Positions 56,769 through 64,000 of a stretch of DNA of 64,000 nt are shown here, in pieces (positions within the stretch are counted from its first letter, which is position 1; each line of letters opens with the position of its first letter). Source of the stretch: an uncultured Flavobacteriaceae bacterium (GTDB lineage: Bacteria; Bacteroidota; Bacteroidia; Flavobacteriales; Flavobacteriaceae); assembly GCA_947494325.1 (NCBI GenBank), contig CANLUS010000001.1:186001-250000 (forward strand), given 5' to 3'. The position numbers and the translations under genes were made by a program. The notes beneath the pieces are model-generated. The model was given only the letters and a program-made list of their open reading frames with translations, was not told the DNA's origin and made no database searches.

Positions 56769-58010
56769 TCATCTGTATATTTTTTTTACAAAAGTGCCAA
56801 TACTTAACCCTTGAACAAGAATAGAAAACAAAACCACCACATAAGTAATAAATAATATCACCGTACCAGAAAGAGACTCACTTAAACTCAAAGCAAGAGC
56901 TAGAGAGATACCTCCTCGCAAACCTCCCCATGTTAATATTGCAATGGTTTTAATAGGTCTTTCTTCGGTATGTTTTAAGAGAGAATACGGTAAGAATACG
57001 GATACAAAACGCGCCAATAAAACAATAATAATAGCAACTGATCCTAGTAGTAAGTATGTCATGTTGAAATCTAATAGATGCATTGCAAGTCCGATGAGCA
57101 CGAATAAAATACCGTTGAAAACATCATCTAAAATTTCCCAAAAGGAGTTGATGGCTTTTTGTACTGGGTTTTTATTTTCATCGACATTTACTTTATTCCC
57201 AATAAATAATCCGGCAACAACCATTGCTAAGGGTGCTGATACATGAAGCATAAAAGCTCCTGTTGTACCTCCCAAGACAATAGCCAAACTAATCATCACA
57301 GCAAGTTGAGGATTTTTACTTACGGATTGAATTAGTTTTAATCCAATAAAACCAAGGACTAAACCATAGATAAGTCCACCAATCGCTTCTTCTAAAAATA
57401 AGAGTCCAATTTCCTTACTTATTTCTACCGAATTGTGTTCTCCCATTGCCGTTGCAATTAAGAGAATTCCTGAAAAAACAACGACGCCTATACCGTCATT
57501 AAATAAAGATTCTCCTTCGATTTTAATCCCTAAACTTTTAGCGATATTCGCTTTTTTTAAAATTGCCATGACAGCGATTGGGTCTGTGGGAGAAATCAAA
57601 GCTCCAAAAAGTAGCGAATGTATTAATGCCAGCTCAATAGACATTAATTGAGCAGCAAAATACACGAGCCCTCCAACAATAAATGTAGAAATCAAAACGC
57701 CCGTAGTAGCAAACAAAATAATAGATTTTCGCTCTTTTGCTAGGGCTCCTAGATTAACATGCAACGCCCCGGCAAAAAGCATGAAACTTAATAATCCGTT
57801 AAATAATAATGTTTTAAAGTCGGCCTGTATAACAACATTACAAAAGAACTCATAAAACTCGGGGAAAATATTTTTACTCGCAATAATAGGAATTACCAAC
57901 ATCAAACTTAAAATCATCAAGCCAATGGTATTTGGCAATTTCAAGAACTTATAATTTATCACACTGAAAAGTGCAGCTATCGAAAAGATGATACTAAATG
58001 ATTCGAACAT
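56769..58010 (-). CDS. CPA1-type Na+/H+ antiporter
   Basis: The start is placed at the ATG at 58010 ([15 protein letters not shown]), 1 base after the channel gene stop. The in-frame ATG at 58040 would overlap that gene by 29 bases. About 413 residues with 10-12 membrane helices. [14 protein letters not shown] and [14 protein letters not shown] are the cation-binding ND motifs of CPA1 exchangers. It probably expels Na+ or K+ for H+. Confidence 0.92.
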   Translation of the reverse strand: MFESFSIIFSIAALFSVINYKFLKLPNTIGLMILSLMLVIPIIASKNIFPEFYEFFCNVVIQADFKTLLFNGLLSFMLFAGALHVNLGALAKERKSIILFATTGVLISTFIVGGLVYFAAQLMSIELALIHSLLFGALISPTDPIAVMAILKKANIAKSLGIKIEGESLFNDGIGVVVFSGILLIATAMGEHNSVEISKEIGLLFLEEAIGGLIYGLVLGFIGLKLIQSVSKNPQLAVMISLAIVLGGTTGAFMLHVSAPLAMVVAGLFIGNKVNVDENKNPVQKAINSFWEILDDVFNGILFVLIGLAMHLLDFNMTYLLLGSVAIIIVLLARFVSVFLPYSLLKHTEERPIKTIAILTWGGLRGGISLALALSLSESLSGTVILFITYVVVLFSILVQGLSIGTFVKKIYR

Positions 58011-58011
58011 A

Positions 58012-58665
58012 CTATTTTGGTTTATTGATATATTTTCCAACGAATACGGCGATTACAATCGCTAAATAAAATTGGCCTATAATGTTTAAAATTAACGTGA
58101 TTGCTTGCGCAGGAGGGGTTGCTGGTGCCACATCTCCATAACCAACTGTGGTGATACTAATAAAACTGAAATAATAAAAAATATACCCAGTAATTGAGGT
58201 GCTTTGCAAGTGAAACGAAGAAGAATTTATGAGATATAAAGTCTCGAATAAAATACCCCCAATTACTCCTAAATAAACAAATCCTAAAATGGGCCCGATA
58301 ATAAATTGCAAATTAATCTGTCCTATGCTTCTTAATTGACTCACTAACAAGTAAAAGAAATATAAAAACAATAAAAATGAACTTGCCAAACGTAATGATT
58401 CTATAAGATGATTTTCGGGGTTAGAAAACTCTAACCAGATAAAAACTAAGGTCAATGCTCCCAAAATATAAGAACGCAATTTTGTTTTTATATTCACAGC
58501 GATTAAGGAACCCGCAAGAATCACTAGACTATAATTGATCACAACAATTTCTGCTGTCAACGATTGAAAAATACTCACATGAACTGGAGTTAGCAAAAAA
58601 TTGAATACACTTAAAAGTGCCACCAAGTATTTATATTTTGTTACCAATTCAATAAGTCGTTTCAT
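58012..58665 (-). CDS. Potassium channel (Ion_trans_2)
   Basis: 217 residues. About six hydrophobic segments, with the selectivity filter [13 protein letters not shown] at about 170-182 and a final helix ([20 protein letters not shown]). No RCK/TrkA-N domain, so no obvious gating domain. It ends one base from the antiporter start, so they are probably coupled and work on K+/Na+ and pH balance together. Confidence 0.88.
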   Translation of the reverse strand: MKRLIELVTKYKYLVALLSVFNFLLTPVHVSIFQSLTAEIVVINYSLVILAGSLIAVNIKTKLRSYILGALTLVFIWLEFSNPENHLIESLRLASSFLLFLYFFYLLVSQLRSIGQINLQFIIGPILGFVYLGVIGGILFETLYLINSSSFHLQSTSITGYIFYYFSFISITTVGYGDVAPATPPAQAITLILNIIGQFYLAIVIAVFVGKYINKPK

Positions 58666-58679
58666 GATGGTAGCGCTAT

Positions 58680-60629
58680 TTATATCAATGTTGGGTCAGT
58701 TATTATTTCTAACAAAGCAGGACCATCATGCATTTTTAGTCTTTCTAACGCAGGTATCAATTCCTCTCTCTTGGTAACTCTTATTCCCAAAGCGCCACAA
58801 TTCTCAGCATATTTTGCAAAACTAACGTTGTGTAACGATGTTTTCCAAACGTCAAGTTCTGCTGCTTTTTGTTCTTTCGAAATTTTACCTAATTCAGCAT
58901 TATTGAGCAACACATGTTTGATATTCATATTATATTTTACCAAGGTCATCATTTCCCCTAGATACTGTCCAAAACCACCATCGCCAGAAACTGACCAAAT
59001 CGGTCTTTCCTTCCCTTGCGCGGCCCAAGCACCCATGGCAGCCGGTAATGAGAATCCAATAGATCCTAAGTATCCCGACATTAAAACGGCCTGATTTTTA
59101 GGTTCAAAATAACGACCAAATGAGTAGGTATTATTACCTACATCTACGGCTATTACCGCATTTTCTGGCACAACCTCATTCATGGCATCAAAAACGGCAA
59201 TGGAGCTAAGTCCAACGGCACTTTCATCTTTTAAACGACTTGCTTTTTCTTCCTTCCAAATTGCCCATCGTTCTGAAATTTCTGAACGCATGTCTACAGT
59301 GTCAATCTTTCCTTTTAATTGTTCTTGTAGTATCGATAAAGTTTCTGAAATCTCACCCCAAAGAGCTGCATCAATCTTGTGAAACTTGCTCAATGCTGTA
59401 GGGTCATAATCGACTTGTATAATTGGTTTTTTAGGAGTGATACCCGTATGATTGGAAAAGGACGCTCCAAAAACCAGTAGTAAATCACTTTCATTCATAA
59501 ACCACGATGCGATAGGTGTACCACTTCTCCCTAAAACTCCACAACCTAATTCGTGATTATCGGCGATTAATCCTTTTCCTTTAAAGGTCGTAATCACTGG
59601 GCAATTCAATTTTTCCGCGAAAGCGATAATCGCTTCCATATGAAAACGCGCACCATGCCCTACAATAATAGCTGGCATTTTAGAGTTCGTAAGCATCTCT
59701 ACTGCCTTGGTTACCATTTGACGAGGCGGAGATATATTCATGGGTGTAATTCTTCCTTCTGGTGTTTGTGCTTTTTCCTTTTCAGGTTTTTCCATGAAAG
59801 CCACCTCATCTGGAAATGTAATATGAGAAACATCTCTATTGAGTAGTGCACTTTTTACTGCAAGACTCATTAATTCACTATGTTTAGAATTATACTGAAC
59901 GCTATGATTAAAATTAGCCACGGTTTGAAATGCTCCCACCAAATCTACTTCTTGAAAAGCACCGGTACCCATCACTTGGGTGTTCACTTGACCAGAAATA
60001 GCTAGTAGAGGTGAACGGTCTACTTTTGCATCCCACATTCCTGTATACATATTTGTTGAACCCGGGCCCGCAATGCCAAAACACACTGCAGGACGCCCCA
60101 TCAATTTCCCGTAAGCAGAAGCGGCGAAAGCTGCTGCTCCTTCATGACGAATTCCGAAAAATTGAAACTTGCCCTTTTCTTCTTGACGCATCATGGCATC
60201 TGCAACACCTAAATTAGAATGACCAACCATTCCAAAACCAGTATCTACCCCCCAATTAATCATGGTTTCTACCATAACATCAGAAATTGTTTCTTTATGT
60301 GCTTCTTCAGTTGGTATTCCAACAAAAATCTCATTGTTCTCTTCTTTTACTTCAAACGTACTCACTCCATCATCAAATCCTCCTGGGGGCATACCTGTGC
60401 AAGGGTCAAAATCCCATCCATGCCATGGGCAGCGTAACATCCCGTTTTCAATAGACCCTTCTCCTAAGGGGCCGCCTTGATGTGGGCACCTATTATCAAG
60501 TGCTGAAAATTTTCCTTTGTAGTGCGTCAAGCAAATTCCTTGATGACCCGCGGTAACAGTTTGTACTCTACCTTCGGGTAATAAATTTTTGTTCTTGAGT
60601 ACGCTGTACCATGTTGTTGTTTTTGCCAT
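58680..60629 (-). CDS. Rieske ferredoxin fused to a thiamine-diphosphate enzyme
   Basis: 649 residues. Residues 1-110 form a Rieske [2Fe-2S] domain: CPHQGG (C48, H50) and CPWHGW (C67, H70). From about 115 a pyruvate oxidase/acetolactate synthase-like enzyme follows: IRHEGAAAFAASAYGKL (catalytic Glu), a central domain with VVGHGARFHM-like motif, and the TPP/Mg site VSGDGGFGQYLGEMM ... NNAELGK. The fusion is unusual. A redox-coupled 2-keto acid decarboxylase or oxidase is inferred. No substrate can be read out. It lies 14 bases before the channel gene and 120 after the Rieske-FMN gene. Confidence 0.88.
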   Translation of the reverse strand: MAKTTTWYSVLKNKNLLPEGRVQTVTAGHQGICLTHYKGKFSALDNRCPHQGGPLGEGSIENGMLRCPWHGWDFDPCTGMPPGGFDDGVSTFEVKEENNEIFVGIPTEEAHKETISDVMVETMINWGVDTGFGMVGHSNLGVADAMMRQEEKGKFQFFGIRHEGAAAFAASAYGKLMGRPAVCFGIAGPGSTNMYTGMWDAKVDRSPLLAISGQVNTQVMGTGAFQEVDLVGAFQTVANFNHSVQYNSKHSELMSLAVKSALLNRDVSHITFPDEVAFMEKPEKEKAQTPEGRITPMNISPPRQMVTKAVEMLTNSKMPAIIVGHGARFHMEAIIAFAEKLNCPVITTFKGKGLIADNHELGCGVLGRSGTPIASWFMNESDLLLVFGASFSNHTGITPKKPIIQVDYDPTALSKFHKIDAALWGEISETLSILQEQLKGKIDTVDMRSEISERWAIWKEEKASRLKDESAVGLSSIAVFDAMNEVVPENAVIAVDVGNNTYSFGRYFEPKNQAVLMSGYLGSIGFSLPAAMGAWAAQGKERPIWSVSGDGGFGQYLGEMMTLVKYNMNIKHVLLNNAELGKISKEQKAAELDVWKTSLHNVSFAKYAENCGALGIRVTKREELIPALERLKMHDGPALLEIITDPTLI

Positions 60630-60662
60630 GATGATTTTTAATTGAAGTTAATTTGTCCTAAT

Positions 60663-60728
60663 CTTGAGAACAGTTAAATACTCAAGACGAATATGGTATT
60701 GACTTTAGTAGTGATTGTTGAGAATCAC
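60663..60728. promoter_or_regulatory. Two dyads before the Rieske-TPP gene
   Basis: cttgag (60663-60668) with ctcaag (60681-60686), and gtgatt (60711-60716) with aatcac (60723-60728). The second has the form GTGA-N10-TCAC, like a Crp/Fnr-type site. A Crp-family gene lies at the head of the same cluster. Confidence 0.45.
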
Positions 60729-60749
60729 TTACTTTTTAGTTAACTTATT

Positions 60750-62357
60750 TTATACTCCTGCGTAGTTAATACCTGTAAGTTTATGCATCTCATAGTCAAA
60801 TGTCGATAGATCATTATGATTAAATTTTTCAATAGTATCGTATCCGCATGATCTCGCAACTACCTGTATTAAATGATTAGTTGCTTCAAAATAATTATGT
60901 AGTTGTTTTGCAGAGGCATCAACTATCAATCTACTTCGCAGTGATTCTTTTTGAGTGGCGATTCCAACTGGGCAATTATTGCTTCCACACGCTCTCATCC
61001 CTAAACAACCAATTGCCTGCAATGCTGAGTTGGAAACTGCAATTGCATCTGCGCCCAACATTAAGGCCTTCGAGAAATCTTCTGCAACTCGTAATCCTCC
61101 GGTAATTATCAATGTAACATCCGTTGCTCCTACTTTATCCAAGTATTTTCGAGCTCGTGCTAATGCAGGAATTGTTGGCACATTAATATGATCTCTCAAA
61201 ATCGTCGGTGCTGAACCGGTTCCACCTCCACGTCCATCAAGAATAATATAATCTACTCCCGAATCCAGGGCAAATTGAATGTCTTTTTCTATATGACTCG
61301 CAGCTATTTTAAACCCAATCGGGATTCCACCAGTACGTTCTCTTACTTTATCTCCAAATTCTTTAAAATCTTTAGCGCTATGAAAATTTGGGTTCGCCGC
61401 AGGTGAAATGGCAGTTTCTCCTTCTTTTAATCCTCTAACTTCAGCTATTTCTTTACTAACTTTAGCTCCAGGGAGATGACCGCCTGTTCCTGTTTTGGCT
61501 CCTTGACCTCCTTTAAAATGAAAAGCTTGAACGTTCTCCAGTTTATCCCAAGAAAAACCGAATTGAGCTGAAGCTAATTCATAAAAATATTTACTATTAT
61601 TTGATTGCTCTTCGGGAAGCATCCCTCCTTCTCCAGAACATATTCCGGTACCCGCCATTTCTGCGCCTTTAGACAAAGCGATTTTAGCTTCTCTCGATAA
61701 GGCACCGAAACTCATATCGCTAACAAATAAAGGCATTTCTAAAACCAACGGTTTTTTCGACCTTGGTCCAATAATTACTTTTGTAGCGACCTTTTCTTCA
61801 TCCAATAAAGGTCTAGAAGCTAATTGAGCTGGTAAAAATTGAATATCATTCCATTTAGGTAAGGTATTTCTATCTACGCCCATCGAAGCAGAAAACCCAT
61901 GATGTCCAATATTTTTAAGTCCATTTTGAGCTAATTCCTTAATATAACTTGTGTAAGGTTCTGTATCTTCTGGATGCGTGTCGGCATAGGCGCCTAAATA
62001 GACATCTCTATCGAATGGTTGAGGATGACTTTCTAAGTAAGCATCTATTTCATAGGCATCAACGAAGAGTTCGTCGCCCTCTATTTTTGTAGAAAATTTA
62101 TGTAGTACTTCTTTGTTATTATATTCTGAAACACCCGAATCTACACGGTAATCCCAACCATGCACACCACATATAAGGTTATGTCCATCAACGTGACCAT
62201 CTGACATTAATGCTCCTCTATGGAGACATCTTCCGTAAAGAACAGAAATATCATTATCAAATTTTACTACAACAAGATCAAGACCATTGACTAAGGCATG
62301 TGCTGGTTCTTTATTTTCTAAATCGGAAACTTTCGCAATTACAACAGGGGTTTTCAT
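60750..62357 (-). CDS. Rieske ferredoxin fused to a glutamate synthase-like FMN enzyme
   Basis: 535 residues. Residues 1-110: Rieske domain with CLHRGA (C44, H46) and CGVHGW (C63, H66). Residues about 150-520: FMN-binding barrel of the glutamate synthase family, with FKGGQGAKTGTGGHLPG, DGRGGGTGSAPTI and the Fe-S cysteines CLGMRACGSNNC near 449-460. The amidotransferase part of GltB is missing, as in stand-alone GltS-like proteins. It probably reduces or oxidises an amino/keto acid with Rieske electrons. Substrate unknown. Confidence 0.9.
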   Translation of the reverse strand: MKTPVVIAKVSDLENKEPAHALVNGLDLVVVKFDNDISVLYGRCLHRGALMSDGHVDGHNLICGVHGWDYRVDSGVSEYNNKEVLHKFSTKIEGDELFVDAYEIDAYLESHPQPFDRDVYLGAYADTHPEDTEPYTSYIKELAQNGLKNIGHHGFSASMGVDRNTLPKWNDIQFLPAQLASRPLLDEEKVATKVIIGPRSKKPLVLEMPLFVSDMSFGALSREAKIALSKGAEMAGTGICSGEGGMLPEEQSNNSKYFYELASAQFGFSWDKLENVQAFHFKGGQGAKTGTGGHLPGAKVSKEIAEVRGLKEGETAISPAANPNFHSAKDFKEFGDKVRERTGGIPIGFKIAASHIEKDIQFALDSGVDYIILDGRGGGTGSAPTILRDHINVPTIPALARARKYLDKVGATDVTLIITGGLRVAEDFSKALMLGADAIAVSNSALQAIGCLGMRACGSNNCPVGIATQKESLRSRLIVDASAKQLHNYFEATNHLIQVVARSCGYDTIEKFNHNDLSTFDYEMHKLTGINYAGV

Positions 62358-62396
62358 AAATATAGTTTGGGTTAGTTTGTTCTTTTATTTTATTAT

Positions 62397-63059
62397 TTAT
62401 TTTGATTCGGTTGAGATAAAATGCACATCATATTCAATACTATTTTCTTTCCGCATCTTACTCAATACGTTGCTAACGGTCTGTCTTGAAGTATTTGTTA
62501 GGTTTGCAATTTCTTTGTGCGTAAGCAAATTCTTCGCAATTAATCTTCCATTTTCATTTTTCTCACCAAATTCGTCGAGATAGTCGACTATAAATTCCTT
62601 AATTCTTGTGCTACTATCTTTATACAACAAATCATGCAATCGTCGCTCGAGTTTTTTTATTCGTAATCCGTATAATTTTAAAACACCATTTTTTAACGAC
62701 TTATGCTTTTCCATCAATTGTTCCATGACGTCAGATTCTATATAACATATAATACAATCTTCTAAAGCATACGCCAATTCTTCTTCTGAATTTTGTTCAT
62801 CATAAAGTGCAAGTTCTCCAAATAAATTACCTCTCTTTACAATATACTTCACCGTATTATTTGTGCTATTCACAATTTTTACGGTTCCTTTTTTTAAGAA
62901 AAAAATACTCTTTTGGTGTCCTTTTTTTAATTCAATAATTGAATTTTTCTCTATGGTTTCCATTTCTAGAATCTCACATATATTCATCATTGAGATCATA
63001 CCGAGTTTTTTAAAAAGGTTGAATCCTTCTAGAAACCAATATTTTGTAAGTGTCTTCAA
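62397..63059 (-). CDS. Crp/Fnr-family transcription regulator
   Basis: 220 residues. Cyclic-nucleotide-binding-like barrel at about 20-130 (GNLFGELALYDEQNSEEELA), a dimer helix, and an HTH with LTHKEIANLTNTSRQTVSNV near 180. No cysteine cluster at the N-terminus as in Fnr. It is 39 bases before the Rieske-FMN gene on the same strand, so it likely controls the cluster. Upstream dyad tttatc-N8-gataaa at 63071-63090 may be its own site. Confidence 0.9.
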   Translation of the reverse strand: MKTLTKYWFLEGFNLFKKLGMISMMNICEILEMETIEKNSIIELKKGHQKSIFFLKKGTVKIVNSTNNTVKYIVKRGNLFGELALYDEQNSEEELAYALEDCIICYIESDVMEQLMEKHKSLKNGVLKLYGLRIKKLERRLHDLLYKDSSTRIKEFIVDYLDEFGEKNENGRLIAKNLLTHKEIANLTNTSRQTVSNVLSKMRKENSIEYDVHFISTESK

Positions 63060-63070
63060 AAATTTACGAC

Positions 63071-63289
63071 TTTATCCTATCAAAGATAAATTATTAAGTT
63101 TTTATAAAGTTAGGTTAAATTTTCATTTGTTACTCTAGACGACAAAATGAGAATTTTCTTTAGTTTAATATAGTATTGAGATTGTAGTTTTATGGCATCA
63201 AATTTTAAGAAACTGAGATAATATTTATAAGTCATTTTAGTTAATACATTTATTGTTTGTATTTTACACCAGTTTGATCATTCGAATGA
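63071..63289. promoter_or_regulatory. Divergent intergenic region with two dyads
   Basis: The 299-base space between the Crp gene and the HD-domain gene holds tttatc/gataaa (63071-63090) and a perfect 12-bp palindrome tcattcgaatga (63278-63289). No gene is seen in it. Confidence 0.35.
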
Positions 63290-63358
63290 ATAGCAATACT
63301 GTTTGACCGATGTTAAGTGAAATTTATTCTAAATTAGCCCATATTAAATCATATAACT

Positions 63359-64000
63359 ATGAGTACTCTAGTAGCCAAAGCTGAAAATTACGTTGTTCAT
63401 TTTTTAAATAACAATCTTGATACATCATTTGTATACCACAATGTAGCTCATACACAACGTGTCGTTGAAAAAACACAGGAACTTATCGAACATATGCAGA
63501 TAGGGGAAAACGAAGCAGAGCAGTTATTATTGGCAGCTTGGTTTCATGATACTGGATATAGTAAAAGTATAGATGATCATGAGTTAGAAGGTATAAATGT
63601 TGCGACTTCATTTTTAAAAGAACACGAAGCATCTGATGAGACCATTAGTAAAGTGAATGAACTAATATTGGCCACGAAGATGGATCATTTACCTCAGAAT
63701 GATTTAGAAAAAATCATTCGAGACGCTGATTGTTCGCATATTGGAAATAAGAACTTTAGTGACCTGAGTGAATTACTTCGTAATGAATGGGAACTTACAA
63801 AAGAACGAAAACTGAGCGAGGTTGATTGGCTTGATGAAAACATTACTTTTTTAACTGAAAAACATCAGTTTTACACAAGTTTTGCACTTACTAACTGGGG
63901 TAAATCTAAAGGCAAAAATTTAGCACAATTATTGAAAGCCAAAAAGAAATTAAAACAAGAAAATACGAAACTAAAACAGAAAAAAGAGGCACTGGATTTT
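63359..64000 (+). CDS. HD-domain protein of the Pycsar-effector-like family (partial)
   Basis: 214 codons are present and the frame is open at the window end. HD hydrolase motifs: H in VYHNVAHTQRV, HD in AAWFHDTGY, and D in IIRDADCSHIG. It continues with KHQFYTSFALTNWGKSKGK and a lysine-rich coiled stretch. In Flavobacteriaceae proteins of this start (about 400 residues) the missing half is a membrane Pycsar effector (DUF5706). That part lies outside the window, so the name rests on family knowledge. Confidence 0.75.
   Translation, partial: MSTLVAKAENYVVHFLNNNLDTSFVYHNVAHTQRVVEKTQELIEHMQIGENEAEQLLLAAWFHDTGYSKSIDDHELEGINVATSFLKEHEASDETISKVNELILATKMDHLPQNDLEKIIRDADCSHIGNKNFSDLSELLRNEWELTKERKLSEVDWLDENITFLTEKHQFYTSFALTNWGKSKGKNLAQLLKAKKKLKQENTKLKQKKEALDF

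Noticed and set aside
58011-58040. Longer start of the antiporter overlapping the channel gene
   Set aside because: The ATG at 58010 directly after the channel stop gives a normal antiporter N-terminus.

Overview
The window looks like chromosomal DNA of a marine-type member of the Flavobacteriaceae (Bacteroidota). The support is AT-rich sequence, short intergenic spaces, promoters carrying the Bacteroidota -7 box TAnnTTTG, GLPGLI-family proteins, split metH, SpvB/RHS proteins with FG-GAP repeats and a HEPN-tailed sulfite reductase. I see no transposase, phage gene or CRISPR array. The only RNA genes are one tRNA-Asp and three SAM-binding riboswitches (two SAM-I, one probable SAM-II).

Layout. 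1-664: end of a pilus/type II secretion-like operon (GspL/M- or PilN/O-like). 665-1032: repeats and a terminator. 1033-12162 (minus): a four-gene surface or toxin locus consisting of an SpvB-like YD protein, a fibre of about 32 copies of a 17-residue repeat, a 1663-residue FG-GAP/RHS protein with a variable toxin-like tip, and a probable immunity protein. 12505-16907 (minus): a lipoprotein with an HExxH motif followed by a tandem family of small exported paralogues, with a visible recombination scar. 17327-18787: tRNA-Asp, a DUF58 protein and thioredoxin.

18919-37340 is a sulfur and methionine supercluster. metF and split metH lie under a SAM-I riboswitch, and a four-helix-bundle gene cassette sits between the two metH halves. 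Then come cysM, cysE, a ferredoxin/flavodoxin reductase, siroheme synthesis genes, sulfite reductase, PAPS reductase, an Rrf2 regulator with two matching operator-like sites, and metZ-metX-metY under a second SAM-I riboswitch. Divergent metK has a probable SAM-II riboswitch. Together these genes reduce PAPS to sulfide, fix it into cysteine or homocysteine, methylate it to methionine and convert that to SAM, which feeds back through the riboswitches.

37514-40036 encodes a solitary LRR-Roc-COR GTPase with a C-terminal DUF4435/TOPRIM-like domain, a possible defence protein. 40094-49165: a secreted M28 peptidase, then an outer-membrane barrel with two GLPGLI proteins, divergent from a two-component system across three GTTAAC sites spaced exactly 10 bp apart. 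49265-52930: an MBL-fold hydrolase, Dus, TesB and PAP2 genes. 52987-56688: a lipoprotein that appears to join a metallophosphatase, a kinase-like domain and a BamA-like barrel. 56769-63059 (minus): a Crp-family regulator, a Rieske-glutamate synthase-like fusion, a Rieske-TPP enzyme fusion, a K+ channel and a Na+/H+ antiporter. 63359-64000: the N-terminal part of an HD-domain protein resembling Pycsar-effector-family proteins, cut by the window end.
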